Assembly (NCBI GenBank): GCA_964401915.1
Contig: CAYOAI010000001.1
Span: 1-64,000, forward strand
Origin: CAZGZD01 sp964401915
GTDB lineage: Bacteria > Patescibacteriota > Microgenomatia > UBA1406 > GWC2-37-13
Direction: 5' to 3'
Length of the DNA stretch: 64,000 nt
This document shows, piece after piece, positions 41,932-50,981 of this stretch. The translations under genes were made by a program, and so were the position numbers. Below the pieces are notes generated by a model. The model saw only the letters and a program-made list of their open reading frames with translations. It searched no databases and was not told the origin of the DNA. Position 1 is the first letter of the stretch. Each line of letters opens with the position of its first letter.

Positions 41932-43323
41932 TTAGCTTTTGATCTTTATTCCTAACTCTGCTAACTGTTCAGAAGATGCAGTAGATGGAGCGTCGATTGC
42001 CGCAGTTGTTCCGCCAGATGATGCGGGGAATGCAATTACTTCTCGAATAGATTTTTCGCCAAGTATGGCCATGAGCAATCGATCAATACCTGGTGCGATC
42101 CCGCCATGTGGGGGTACTCCATATTCAAAGGCCGTGAGAAGATGTTCAAAATCATTTTTATGTTCATCACTAAAACCGATTAGATCAAATATTTTTTGTT
42201 GAATAGAGGCGTCATGAATTCGTATACTTCCGCCTCCGACTTCATATCCATTAAGTGATAGATCATGTTGAAGTCCTCGGACTTTTTCAGGGGCCGAATC
42301 AAGGAGCTCGATATCCTCGGGGTGGGGTGCCGTGAACATATGATGAGATGGCGCAAAGCGTGTCTTGCCCATTCCGTGGAAATATTCCTCTTCGGACGCC
42401 TTTTCAAATAGCGGGAAATCCAGAATCCATGCAAAAGCCAACTCATCTTTATCTTGTTTGTTTTTTCTCAAATCTGGTTTGTCAGATTTGTATTTTTCAA
42501 TTGCCGTTTGGTGCGATAGACGTGGCCATGGGCTTTGTGTAATTTTTTTCTGTGGGAAGACTTCTTTGATGAGACTCGTGAAAAGCTCTTCTGTGAGAGT
42601 GAGTATGTCCTCCTGATCAACGAAAGACATCTCAAGATCCAGCTGCGTGAATTCACCATATGCGCGGTCGGCACGAGGATCTTCATCTCGGAAGCATCTG
42701 GCAATCTGGAAGTACCGCTCGATACCGGCTACCATGAGCATTTGTTTGTACTGCTGTGGCGATTGAGGTAGTGCATAAAACTTGCCCTGCTGGAGACGAG
42801 AAGGAACCAAAAAGTCTCGAGCACCTTCAGGCGTGGTCTTGGTAAGAATTGGCGTCTCAATCTCAAGAAAATCGCGAGCGGTCAGAAAATTACGAATAAA
42901 GTGCACAGTCTTTGCTCGAAGTGTCAGATTGCCAAGCATGCGGCGACGCCTGATGTCAAGATACCTATACTTAAGTCGCACCTCTTCATCAATCTCATAT
43001 CCATCAGTATTGATGGGGAGTGGGAGACCTTTTGATCTGGATAGAACTTCAATCTTTTTGATCTCTATTTCGATACTTCCTGTTGGGATTTTTGAATTCA
43101 CAAGCTTTTCCGGTCTTTTTTTGACGAGTCCTTGTAGCTTGACCACGTATTCTGCCGATATGTCTTTGCACTCTGCACCACCGATGCATTGTACGACACC
43201 TGATCTATCCCGAAGATCGAGGAATACGATCTTACTGTGATCGCGCTTGGAGTCAACCCAGCCATAAAGTTCGACATCTTGTCCTTCAAGTGTGGGTGTA
43301 TCAGCTACGAATATTTTTTTCAT
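41932..43323 (-). CDS. aspS: Aspartyl-tRNA synthetase (bacterial type, without GAD insertion domain)
   Basis: 463 residues against about 590 for the bacterial enzyme. The N-terminal OB fold binds the anticodon (ELYGWVDSKRDHSKIVFLDL). Class II motifs are present: motif 2 FRDEDPRADRAYGEFTQLD and motif 3 GGIAPGIDRLLMAI. Between YKSDKPDLRK and FAWILDFPLFE, where bacterial AspRS carries the GAD domain of over 100 residues, there are only about ten residues. It should still charge tRNA-Asp. Whether it is discriminating or also charges tRNA-Asn cannot be told. Confidence 0.95.
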   Translation of the reverse strand: MKKIFVADTPTLEGQDVELYGWVDSKRDHSKIVFLDLRDRSGVVQCIGGAECKDISAEYVVKLQGLVKKRPEKLVNSKIPTGSIEIEIKKIEVLSRSKGLPLPINTDGYEIDEEVRLKYRYLDIRRRRMLGNLTLRAKTVHFIRNFLTARDFLEIETPILTKTTPEGARDFLVPSRLQQGKFYALPQSPQQYKQMLMVAGIERYFQIARCFRDEDPRADRAYGEFTQLDLEMSFVDQEDILTLTEELFTSLIKEVFPQKKITQSPWPRLSHQTAIEKYKSDKPDLRKNKQDKDELAFAWILDFPLFEKASEEEYFHGMGKTRFAPSHHMFTAPHPEDIELLDSAPEKVRGLQHDLSLNGYEVGGGSIRIHDASIQQKIFDLIGFSDEHKNDFEHLLTAFEYGVPPHGGIAPGIDRLLMAILGEKSIREVIAFPASSGGTTAAIDAPSTASSEQLAELGIKIKS

Positions 43324-43379
43324 TGTTATTCTTGTCTAAGATTATATGAGCTATATTATAGTTGCATCCTTCCAACAAC

Positions 43380-45095
43380 TCAAGGAAACTCAACAATATC
43401 TGCTCTAAGATATTTGATCATTCCTTGTAATTTCTCTGAATGATTCCATTTATTTATCTCTACGGAGTAGACGACGTCAACTATTGAATTCAACTGCACT
43501 TGATTTTTTTTGTGAAAGAAGAGAAGGCTTTCTAGTTGATTAGACGGATTATCAATTTCCTGCAGAATAATCTTTGCATGATTCATTTTTTTACCCATAT
43601 ATTTGATATTGACGATTTTGCCTTGACTATAAAAAAGTGGTTGAGGGTTGCTGATCCCATATGGTTCAAGACACGCAAGTCCGCGTGCAAGGTCGATAGT
43701 CGCCATAGAGAGAGGAATTTTAAAATCCGCCTCAATCTTCGGCTCAAGATCCTTATTTTTTATGAGGTTTTTGGACTCACTCTCGATTCTCGCTATAAAT
43801 CTCTCAAGATTTTTTCTTTCGAGACTAAAGCCCGCAGCCTGTGTATGACCACCAACACTGAGTAGGAGATCTTTCTGCTCTTTTAAAAAATCGGTAATTG
43901 CAAATCCTGATATTGAGCGTGCAGATCCTTTGATTCCACTCCCTGAGTCAGTCATCACGATAGCTGGGCGATAAAATTCTTGAGCTACGTATGAGGCGAC
44001 AAGTCCGATAATTCCCTCATGCCACTTTTTATTATAAAGCGTGATGAGTATTGGCAGGTTCTCACCACACTTTTGTTTTACGAGTTCTATCGCTTCGACA
44101 CGTGCTGTATCCAGAAGACTCTGTCGTTTGATATTGACCTCTCCAAGTTCTTGCGCTAATTGCTGAGCTCTTTGTGGGTTGTTCGTACAAAGTAGCCGCA
44201 GCGCATTCATAGCATGTCCTAGTCGCCCGGCTGCATTGATGCGTGGGGCGATAATATACCCAATTTCGTAAGGTGTGATCTTACGATGTTCGATTCCCGC
44301 CTCCTTAAGAAGAGCGGTCAATCCTATTCTATTTACTTTTAAGAAAGCGATAAGTCCGGCTGCAGCTGTAGCTCGAGCAATTCCAACAAGAGGGACAAGA
44401 TCAGAGATAAGGCCAATTGTCGAAATAGCAAGATAATCATTCTCAAAATGATTATCAAGCTGAGTCGTCGTGCTGGTATGATCTAAGACCTTGTTTTTTT
44501 TTAGATCTTTAAAGAGTTCTTTTGCAAAGAAATATGCCACAGTCGAGCCGCTAAGTAGCGAGGTATGAATTATTGCATGGGCGTCTGGCAATAGCGCAGG
44601 TTTGAGATGATGATCTGTAATGATGACGTCTATTCCGAGTTTTTTGGCGTAGGTGACTTGCTCAACCGCTGTGATTCCATGATCAACGCTTATGATAAGT
44701 CCAGGATTATATTCTTTTTTAATCGTGTCAAGCGCCACCTGCGAAAATCCATAGCCTTCGTGAAGCCGGTGGGGAACATACGGCATGGTCTTAAATCCCA
44801 TCAAATGCAGAGACTCCCACAAGACAGTACCACCCGTGATACCATCAGCATCATAGTCTGTATATACGATTATCATCTCACCTTTCTCGCGTGCATCTGT
44901 GAGCCGTATGTAGGCTTTTTGGTATTGCGGTACAAGATCAACATCAATATCCTTAAGAGATATATTTTGGGGTGAAGGAGGATTTAGAAAGAGTTTTTTA
45001 TCTTTTATCCCCCGAGACTTAAGTAGTATATTTATAATCTCATCTGCATTGATCTGCCGGCCATCTTCAATCTCATATTTATAGGCAATCTTCAT
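43380..45095 (-). CDS. recJ: Single-stranded-DNA-specific exonuclease RecJ
   Basis: 571 residues. DHH motifs: VYTDYDADGITGG (motif I), ISVDHGITAVEQ (II), ITDHHLKP (the DHH motif III) and the DHHA1 domain with GSARSISGFAITDFL and VGGHTQAAGFSLE. A C-terminal OB-like domain (about 460-571) binds ssDNA. RecJ degrades single strands 5' to 3' in recombination and mismatch repair. It is the third of four minus-strand genes and starts 3 bases after the rmuC stop. Length and motifs are normal. Confidence 0.96.
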   Translation of the reverse strand: MKIAYKYEIEDGRQINADEIINILLKSRGIKDKKLFLNPPSPQNISLKDIDVDLVPQYQKAYIRLTDAREKGEMIIVYTDYDADGITGGTVLWESLHLMGFKTMPYVPHRLHEGYGFSQVALDTIKKEYNPGLIISVDHGITAVEQVTYAKKLGIDVIITDHHLKPALLPDAHAIIHTSLLSGSTVAYFFAKELFKDLKKNKVLDHTSTTTQLDNHFENDYLAISTIGLISDLVPLVGIARATAAAGLIAFLKVNRIGLTALLKEAGIEHRKITPYEIGYIIAPRINAAGRLGHAMNALRLLCTNNPQRAQQLAQELGEVNIKRQSLLDTARVEAIELVKQKCGENLPILITLYNKKWHEGIIGLVASYVAQEFYRPAIVMTDSGSGIKGSARSISGFAITDFLKEQKDLLLSVGGHTQAAGFSLERKNLERFIARIESESKNLIKNKDLEPKIEADFKIPLSMATIDLARGLACLEPYGISNPQPLFYSQGKIVNIKYMGKKMNHAKIILQEIDNPSNQLESLLFFHKKNQVQLNSIVDVVYSVEINKWNHSEKLQGMIKYLRADIVEFP

Positions 45096-45098
45096 AGA

Positions 45099-46235
45099 CT
45101 AATTTTGCTTCTCGGAGACAACATCCAGAAGAGGAGTGGGAGCATGCTCGGGTTCTTCGAGTCGTATCTTATCGACTGTTTTCAAAAGTTGCTTGGTACG
45201 GGTACTATCGACTTTGTTGTACTGGTCAGTAAGTGATACTATCCTATCTCCTATTTTTTCAAACTCTTCATTATATTTGGTGAATTCTTCCTCAAAAAGC
45301 TGAATGTAGGTGATAATATTTCGTACATTTTTTTGATACTTAAAATTATCGTAGGACTGCCTGATAAGTCGTAAAATTGCAGTAAAGCTAAAAGGCCCAG
45401 CAAATATCACTTTTTGCCTCATTCCCTCCGACCATACACTGTTGAGTCGTTCGTAGATATAGGAAAAAATCATCTCATTGGGGATAAACATAATGACAAA
45501 ATCAACTGTATTGTCTGCGGGATTGATGTAGTTTCTGTTTGTCAGTTGTTTGATTTTTTCTTTTACATCTCGTTCAAACGCTTTAAGATGTTCTCGCTTG
45601 GCGGCTTTATCTGTCGTCTCTGTTGATTTTTGAAGGTTATTGTAGGGGAACTTAGAATCAACATTTATCTTGACCCCGTCTGGTAGAAGAATTGTAAAGT
45701 CTGGTCTTTCGGTACTACCTTTTGATGCTGTATTAACTCGATAATCCACTCCTTTTACAAATCCGGTCATCTTGAGAAGGTCTTCGGCTACTTGCTCGCC
45801 AAATTGCCCTCTGAGTTGATTGTTTGAGAGCACATTTTTGAGGCCTTCTGTAGTGAATGATAATTGTTCTGTGACTTTTTGGTTATTCTCAAGCTGGGCT
45901 TTGACTTCTCTGAATGAGCCGATTGTTTGTTTATCACTGTCTTCGACTTTTTTGTTGGTTTCTTTAAGTTCCTGCTGCATCTTTTGGATGAGTTTTTCGA
46001 TTGAGTCCTTTTTGTTGGAAAGATCATTCATAATCTCACTTTTCTTTCCATCAAGAGATTGATTCGATACTGTTGCGAGTTTCTCTATCGCATCTCGAAA
46101 TGACGCATCTATCTTCTTTTGAACATCGCTGGCGAACTTATCTGTATTATGTGCATTGCGGCTTTTGAGTATCAAAAACACTCCTACCGCAGCCAACAGA
46201 CCAAGAGCTATACCAAAAATGAGATACAGAATCAT
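45099..46235 (-). CDS. rmuC: DNA recombination protein RmuC
   Basis: 378 residues: an N-terminal membrane helix (about 2-22), a coiled coil of about 120 residues rich in Lys and Glu, and the RmuC nuclease-like domain (about 130-340) with GQFGEQVAEDLLKMTG, VNVDSKFPYNNL and FVIMFIPNEMIFSYI. RmuC limits rearrangements at inverted repeats; the domain belongs to the PD-(D/E)XK group. It precedes recJ by 3 bases, so the two repair proteins are co-expressed. Confidence 0.92.
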   Translation of the reverse strand: MILYLIFGIALGLLAAVGVFLILKSRNAHNTDKFASDVQKKIDASFRDAIEKLATVSNQSLDGKKSEIMNDLSNKKDSIEKLIQKMQQELKETNKKVEDSDKQTIGSFREVKAQLENNQKVTEQLSFTTEGLKNVLSNNQLRGQFGEQVAEDLLKMTGFVKGVDYRVNTASKGSTERPDFTILLPDGVKINVDSKFPYNNLQKSTETTDKAAKREHLKAFERDVKEKIKQLTNRNYINPADNTVDFVIMFIPNEMIFSYIYERLNSVWSEGMRQKVIFAGPFSFTAILRLIRQSYDNFKYQKNVRNIITYIQLFEEEFTKYNEEFEKIGDRIVSLTDQYNKVDSTRTKQLLKTVDKIRLEEPEHAPTPLLDVVSEKQN

Positions 46236-46328
46236 AGAAGGAAAAATTTGCGCAAATAATAAGCCTCTATATTATAGACGATTATATTTGTGAATGAAAT
46301 TCAGGAAGAAGACACTTATGAAATTTTT

Positions 46329-47390
46329 TTAGGAGGACTGATTACCGCGGAAGATTTTTGGCTTGAGCCAGTCTTTGGGGGCTGGTTTATCCACGACCAT
46401 CTTCTCTCGCTCAATTGTCTCAAGTGTGCTTGCGATCTCAACTTCGTGTTGAGGTGGTTTCTGAGGGTTTATTGGTGCTTGTTGAGCAATTGGCTGGCTC
46501 TGAGTTATTTTTTGTGGTGGCGCAGGCTGTTCAAATTCAAAATCTTCTTCTTCCTCTGAGTTATATGAAGAAGGAAAGGGTTGTGGAGTAGGTTCATACA
46601 TTGGTTGTCTCAGGACTTGGGGACCTTGAGGTCTTAATACTTGGGATTGGGCAGGTGCTTTTTTTTGGGCTCCGAGTTTGAGTAGTTGTGAGGCGATCTC
46701 AAATGTTGTGGCGTTGACTGAATATGAAGTGAAATTATTGGTTGCGGCCATAAGCCCTGCATATAGATTGGTGGCGATCTCACGATCAATCTGGACTCCA
46801 AGCGCTTTAATTATAGAAAGTGCGAGTTCAGAGGTTGATGTTGCTGCTTTTTGGACAAAATTGACTTTGCCAAAATAAGAATTTGCTAAATGACGATCTA
46901 TATTGATTACAGTTGCTGCAGTAAACTGTTGCTGATTCTGTTCGTAGAGACCACCCAATGATTTGAGAGATGAGGCATCGACTGTGATTAAGAAGTCTAC
47001 GACTCCACCGGTAAATGAATAGGATACTTGGTTGGGATCGAGCTTCGGAAAGCCTTCCCGTGGTGTGATTATTAGATTGAAGGTCTCATCCTGAATATTG
47101 TAATCAACTTTATCAACAGAGCCGTCTCTGTAGGGAAACGAAATTGCAAGGTTGTCGCCAGATGTCTCAGGCGCAGGCTTAATTTTATCAGCCGCAATCA
47201 GGTCTGAGGTGACTGGGGTTGAACAAGCGAGTGATACATTTTTCCCCAGTTTAACAAGTGCAAGGTATAGCGCGCATGCTGCGGCAATACTATCTGCCTG
47301 CGGATTTTCACGAAGACAAATAATGCCTGATACATGTGTATTGAGCGCCTCAACAACTTGATTTAGTGAGGTTCCACTTGTGTTATCCAT
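46329..47390 (-). CDS. DHH/DHHA1-fold protein, degenerate NrnA-like, with Pro/Gln-rich tail
   Basis: 353 residues. The fold is that of NrnA-type phosphoesterases: N-terminal IICLRENPQADSIAAACAL (HPDADAIGS in active enzymes), VDASS (motif II), NIDRHLANSYFG (DHH motif III, normally NIDHH) and a C-terminal DHHA1-like part. Several metal-binding residues are thus replaced (His to Asn, Asp to Gln, His to Arg), so it is probably inactive or altered. The last ~100 residues are Pro- and Gln-rich and acidic, unlike NrnA. It directly follows infB, the slot where nrnA lies in many bacteria. Confidence 0.78.
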   Translation of the reverse strand: MDNTSGTSLNQVVEALNTHVSGIICLRENPQADSIAAACALYLALVKLGKNVSLACSTPVTSDLIAADKIKPAPETSGDNLAISFPYRDGSVDKVDYNIQDETFNLIITPREGFPKLDPNQVSYSFTGGVVDFLITVDASSLKSLGGLYEQNQQQFTAATVINIDRHLANSYFGKVNFVQKAATSTSELALSIIKALGVQIDREIATNLYAGLMAATNNFTSYSVNATTFEIASQLLKLGAQKKAPAQSQVLRPQGPQVLRQPMYEPTPQPFPSSYNSEEEEDFEFEQPAPPQKITQSQPIAQQAPINPQKPPQHEVEIASTLETIEREKMVVDKPAPKDWLKPKIFRGNQSS

Positions 47391-47391
47391 A

Positions 47392-48843
47392 CTATAAGAT
47401 AGATTTTATCACATCACCTATAGTAATGTCAAGGGGTGGGGAGATCAGAATTCCGGCCTCTTCATCTTTTTTTACCTCACTTACTTTTTTAGCTCTTTGT
47501 CTGAGAGATATGAGCTTTGAGGTAGAGATGAGGTTCGTGCCTCGGTGTAGTTCGATTGAGTCTCCAAGGTTGATCTTACCCTTGGTTACTTTAATTCCAT
47601 ATACCTTTTCTCCATCGATAATGAAATTTGCCAACACTTTTGCCTCTCCCTTAAGAGTCTTTTCTTGTATTTCTTTTTCACGAATTAGCTGTGCGACTTC
47701 GGATAGCTCATCAAGCGCTTCATATATGATGTTGTACGTCTTGATAATCACTTTTTCTTGTTTGGCAGCATCAACAACGGTTGCATCAGGTTTTACACTG
47801 AATCCTATTATTATGGCACCTGCGGTCTTCGCCAAAAATACATCAGATTTATGAATATCGCCAACAGCTTGAAGGACTATCTGTATATTACTTTGTTTTG
47901 AAAGAGCAGTGACAATAGCTTCAAGTGAACCCTGTGCATCTGCTTTAATGACGAGTGAAAGCTTTTTTTGAGCCTCTTGGTTGAGAGATTCAAGAATACC
48001 AAGAGCGGGGGCTTGAGTCTGGTTTGCTGAAGGCGCTGCGTCTTGTTCAATGCGTGTTAGAATTGTCCCGACTTCTGGCATTGCACTAAATCCCAAAAGC
48101 TCAAAAGGCGCACAAGGTACGACTTCTCGAACCATGATGCCTCGATCATTAATCATCGATCGGACTTTTACTCGCTTATCCTGAGCAAATACAGCGTCTC
48201 CAATTCGGAGCGTGCCATTTTTTATGATACAACTTGCCACAACGCCTCGTCTATCTTTTTTGGTCTCGATAATTACAATCTCGGGCGGAGCATCTTTGTC
48301 AAAGGTAAGATTGAGATCGGCTGCCATAAGAAGAATTGACTCAAGAAGATCGGGGACACCAACACCTGTTTTGGCAGATATTGCAAGAGCTGGTACCTGA
48401 CCCCCTTTTTGTTCAATCATCACCTCATACTTGAGTAGGTCTCTATAGACTTTTTCCGGATTTGTGTCGGGCATATCAATTTTATTGACGACGACAATGA
48501 AGGGAAGCTTAGCTTCCTGTATGTGTTGGATTGATTCAATTGTCTGTGGCTTTAGAGAGTCTTTGACATCGACTATAAGTAGTGCAATATCTGCGACTGT
48601 CGCGCCTCGTGCTCGGAGCTTTGAGAATGCCTCGTGACCTGGTGTGTCGATGAATGTGATCTTGTCTTGCTGGTATCCTTTGATTCCGGTTGAGATTTCG
48701 TATCCTCCAATTTTTTGTGTGATTCCGCCAGCTTCACCTTCGGTAAGTGCTGTTTTTCTAATATAGTCCAGAAGCGTGGTCTTGCCATGGTCGACATGAC
48801 CGAGTATTGCAACAACTGGTGGACGTGGAGTAGTAGGCGACAT
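47392..48843 (-). CDS. infB: Translation initiation factor IF-2, short form
   Basis: 483 residues, without the long N-terminal extension of E. coli IF-2 (about 890). G-domain motifs are GHVDHGKTTL, GGITQKIGG, DTPGHEAF, NKIDM and SAKTG; the later domains include IIIGFSVKPDATVVD and the C2 domain (YGIKVTKGKI; SLRQRAKKVSEVKKDEEAG) that binds the acceptor end of fMet-tRNA. It brings initiator tRNA to the ribosome. It lies 55 bases after nusA and one base before the DHH gene. G2 has Lys where QHIGAY-type His is common. Confidence 0.96.
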   Translation of the reverse strand: MSPTTPRPPVVAILGHVDHGKTTLLDYIRKTALTEGEAGGITQKIGGYEISTGIKGYQQDKITFIDTPGHEAFSKLRARGATVADIALLIVDVKDSLKPQTIESIQHIQEAKLPFIVVVNKIDMPDTNPEKVYRDLLKYEVMIEQKGGQVPALAISAKTGVGVPDLLESILLMAADLNLTFDKDAPPEIVIIETKKDRRGVVASCIIKNGTLRIGDAVFAQDKRVKVRSMINDRGIMVREVVPCAPFELLGFSAMPEVGTILTRIEQDAAPSANQTQAPALGILESLNQEAQKKLSLVIKADAQGSLEAIVTALSKQSNIQIVLQAVGDIHKSDVFLAKTAGAIIIGFSVKPDATVVDAAKQEKVIIKTYNIIYEALDELSEVAQLIREKEIQEKTLKGEAKVLANFIIDGEKVYGIKVTKGKINLGDSIELHRGTNLISTSKLISLRQRAKKVSEVKKDEEAGILISPPLDITIGDVIKSIL

Positions 48844-48898
48844 AGCGAATATTCAATGTAAGTGAAATTTATGTAATCAGCCCTTATTTGGACTTTAG

Positions 48899-50137
48899 TT
48901 AGCTTGCTTCTTGATCTTCTACCTTTTCACTTTCGGTCGGGGTGGCATCACTTGCTTCAGCTACTTCAGGAGTCGACTCGACAGATGTGGATTCAACTTC
49001 TTGAGTGCTATCTTCCTCTTGGTCTGATTGCTCAATTGCGGTCTCATCTACTGTCTCCTCTTCGGCAGCTTTTGTATCTGGCTCGGAGGCTTCTACCACT
49101 CGATCTATATTCGTTTCCTTTTCTGCGTCTTTTTCTTCATCAACTTTTTCTTTTATATCCTCTGATTTTGACTGCTGAGATTTAATTTGATTAATATCAA
49201 TCTCATATCCGGAAAGCTGGGATGCGAGATTCACATTGACGCCACCCTTACCAATTGCAAGAGGGGCTTGTGATTCATCGACTGTGACCTTAGCTCTTTT
49301 TTCGTCGCGATCAAGCTCTATTCCTATAATCTTGGCTGGAGAGAGAGCTGCTGTGATGAACTGCTTCTCATCTTTGTTCCACTGGATGATATCAATTTTT
49401 TCATCTCCACCGGCTTCGTTGGTGACTGTCTGTACCCGAATACCTTTTTGACCCACACATGCACCGACTGGATCGACTCCTGCTTGAGTGCTGTGGACAG
49501 CTATCTTACTGCGCTCTCCTGGAACGCGCACAACTTGCTTGATCTCAACAGTTCCATTGGCAATCTCAGGAACTTCTCGTTTGAAAAGCTCACCAATAAG
49601 TCGAGGGTCGGAGCGAGAGATGACGATCTTGGAATTGCCGAATTTGTCTTCTCCAATATCCTTGATGTAGAACACAAGATTGGTATTTACGGTGTAGTGC
49701 TCGGATTTGATCTGCTCTTCTTTGGGTAGTACAGCCTCGACGCGACCGATATCAGCATACGCATTGTATCCGTCGTAGCGAATGATACGGCCTCGAGTTG
49801 TGGTGCCAACTTGTGACTTGTAGTGGGAGACCACTGTCTTCTTCTCTGCCTCTCGAATCTTTTGTAGGATTACCTGCTTGGCGGTTTGGGCAGCTATACG
49901 TCCGAATCCAGGTGGTGTGATATCAACTCCGTCTTTGAGAATATGCGCTTCTCCATTATTTTTGTTTACTTTAACTGTGGTCTGATCATCCTCTTCTTCG
50001 CTGATGTCAGCTACTTCTTTTTTGTAAGCTGCAAGAATTGCAGCCTCAATAGAGGAGACGACATCATCTGGAGTGATGCCTCGCTCGGTCGCAACCTGAT
50101 TCAGTGCGAGTGCAAACTCGCTTTTTACAATACTCAT
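48899..50137 (-). CDS. nusA: Transcription elongation/antitermination factor NusA with acidic C-terminal tail
   Basis: 412 residues from ATG 50137. An N-terminal RNAP-binding domain (about 1-120), an S1 domain (TTRGRIIRYDGYNAYADIG) and two KH domains (VGQKGIRVQ; IGKGGVNVNLAS) end near residue 310. The remaining ~100 residues are a Glu-, Asp-, Ser- and Thr-rich tail (KVDEEKDAEKET and so on), not the tandem acidic repeats of E. coli NusA. It acts in pausing, termination and antitermination. It leads nusA-infB-DHH. The start lies 8 bases after an extended -10. Confidence 0.94.
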   Translation of the reverse strand: MSIVKSEFALALNQVATERGITPDDVVSSIEAAILAAYKKEVADISEEEDDQTTVKVNKNNGEAHILKDGVDITPPGFGRIAAQTAKQVILQKIREAEKKTVVSHYKSQVGTTTRGRIIRYDGYNAYADIGRVEAVLPKEEQIKSEHYTVNTNLVFYIKDIGEDKFGNSKIVISRSDPRLIGELFKREVPEIANGTVEIKQVVRVPGERSKIAVHSTQAGVDPVGACVGQKGIRVQTVTNEAGGDEKIDIIQWNKDEKQFITAALSPAKIIGIELDRDEKRAKVTVDESQAPLAIGKGGVNVNLASQLSGYEIDINQIKSQQSKSEDIKEKVDEEKDAEKETNIDRVVEASEPDTKAAEEETVDETAIEQSDQEEDSTQEVESTSVESTPEVAEASDATPTESEKVEDQEAS

Positions 50138-50145
50138 GGACACTC

Positions 50146-50154
50146 ATTGTACCA
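50146..50154 (-). promoter_or_regulatory. Extended -10 promoter of nusA
   Basis: TGGTACAAT on the minus strand (TACAAT at 50151-50146), 8 bases before ATG 50137. It favours ATG 50137 over the GTG at 50143 and predicts a leaderless nusA message. Confidence 0.5.
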
Positions 50155-50234
50155 TAAATTAAAGCAGATTTAATGAAGAATGAGGTGTGTTGTGGAGCAA
50201 CTGGAAATAAAGATAGTTGGATATTTGTAGCGGT

Positions 50235-50978
50235 TTATTCTTTATTCTCTTCTTTGGGCTGATCTTCTTTTTTATCACCCTCGGCTTTTTCAGCTTCGCC
50301 TTCTGATTTTTCGCCTTGTTCACTCTCTGCAGCTTCGCCTTCTGCGGCTGGTGCTTCTTCACCCTCAGCTTCTGCCTCTACTGCGACTTCTGGCTCAAGG
50401 CTTTCTTCTTTGTGAGCGGTAATTGAGAGGATGAGCTTGTCTGGCTCATCTTTGATCTCGAAGTTGCCTGATTTCTTGAGATCTGCAACCTTGATCTCGG
50501 CTCCAATTTCAGTAAGGCCTGATATATCTATCTCAATCTCAGCTGGTAGATCCTCAGGAAGCGATTCAACCTGAAGATGATCATGTTGCACGATAAGGAC
50601 TCCGGACTTTTCAGAGACTGCTGGTGCTTCGCCCACGACCTTGACAGGTACAGAAGCCTCAATTTTTTGCTTAAGATCCACTTTTCTAAAATCAACATGA
50701 AGAATCATGTCGCTTACTGGGTGGCGATGTACAGATCTTGTGAGTACAGGTAATTCGCCTTTGTCGACTGTAATGTAGATGACTCCTGTCTCTTTTGCCT
50801 GTCTGAATATTTTCAAAAAGTCTTTGTGGTCAATGCTGATTGATTGAGACTTGATATCAGGTCCAAAGATGTTGGCTGGTATGATTCCTTCGCGCCTGAG
50901 CTTTTTTACCTTTTTGCCGATTATTGTTCGAACGCTTGCCTTAAGGGTTAGATGCGCGTGTTTGTCTTGAGTCGTCAT
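50235..50978 (-). CDS. rplY: Ribosomal protein bL25 (CTC form) with long acidic tail
   Basis: 247 residues. The N-terminal L25 domain (about 1-95) binds 5S rRNA (KKVKKLRREGIIPANIFG; HRHPVSDMILHVDF), and the TL5/CTC C-terminal domain runs to about 185. After it come about 60 residues that are nearly all Glu, Ala, Lys and Gly. L25 joins the central protuberance of the large subunit; CTC-type proteins are stress-linked in some bacteria. It follows the DUF4012 gene by 3 bases. Confidence 0.94.
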   Translation of the reverse strand: MTTQDKHAHLTLKASVRTIIGKKVKKLRREGIIPANIFGPDIKSQSISIDHKDFLKIFRQAKETGVIYITVDKGELPVLTRSVHRHPVSDMILHVDFRKVDLKQKIEASVPVKVVGEAPAVSEKSGVLIVQHDHLQVESLPEDLPAEIEIDISGLTEIGAEIKVADLKKSGNFEIKDEPDKLILSITAHKEESLEPEVAVEAEAEGEEAPAAEGEAAESEQGEKSEGEAEKAEGDKKEDQPKEENKE

Positions 50979-50981
50979 ATA

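Noticed and set aside
42782..43240. 152-residue plus-strand frame inside aspS
   Set aside because: Antisense of a conserved gene; Ser- and Arg-rich composition typical of shadows.
47366..47854. 162-residue plus-strand frame inside infB
   Set aside because: Antisense of the conserved C-terminal domain of IF-2; no independent signals.
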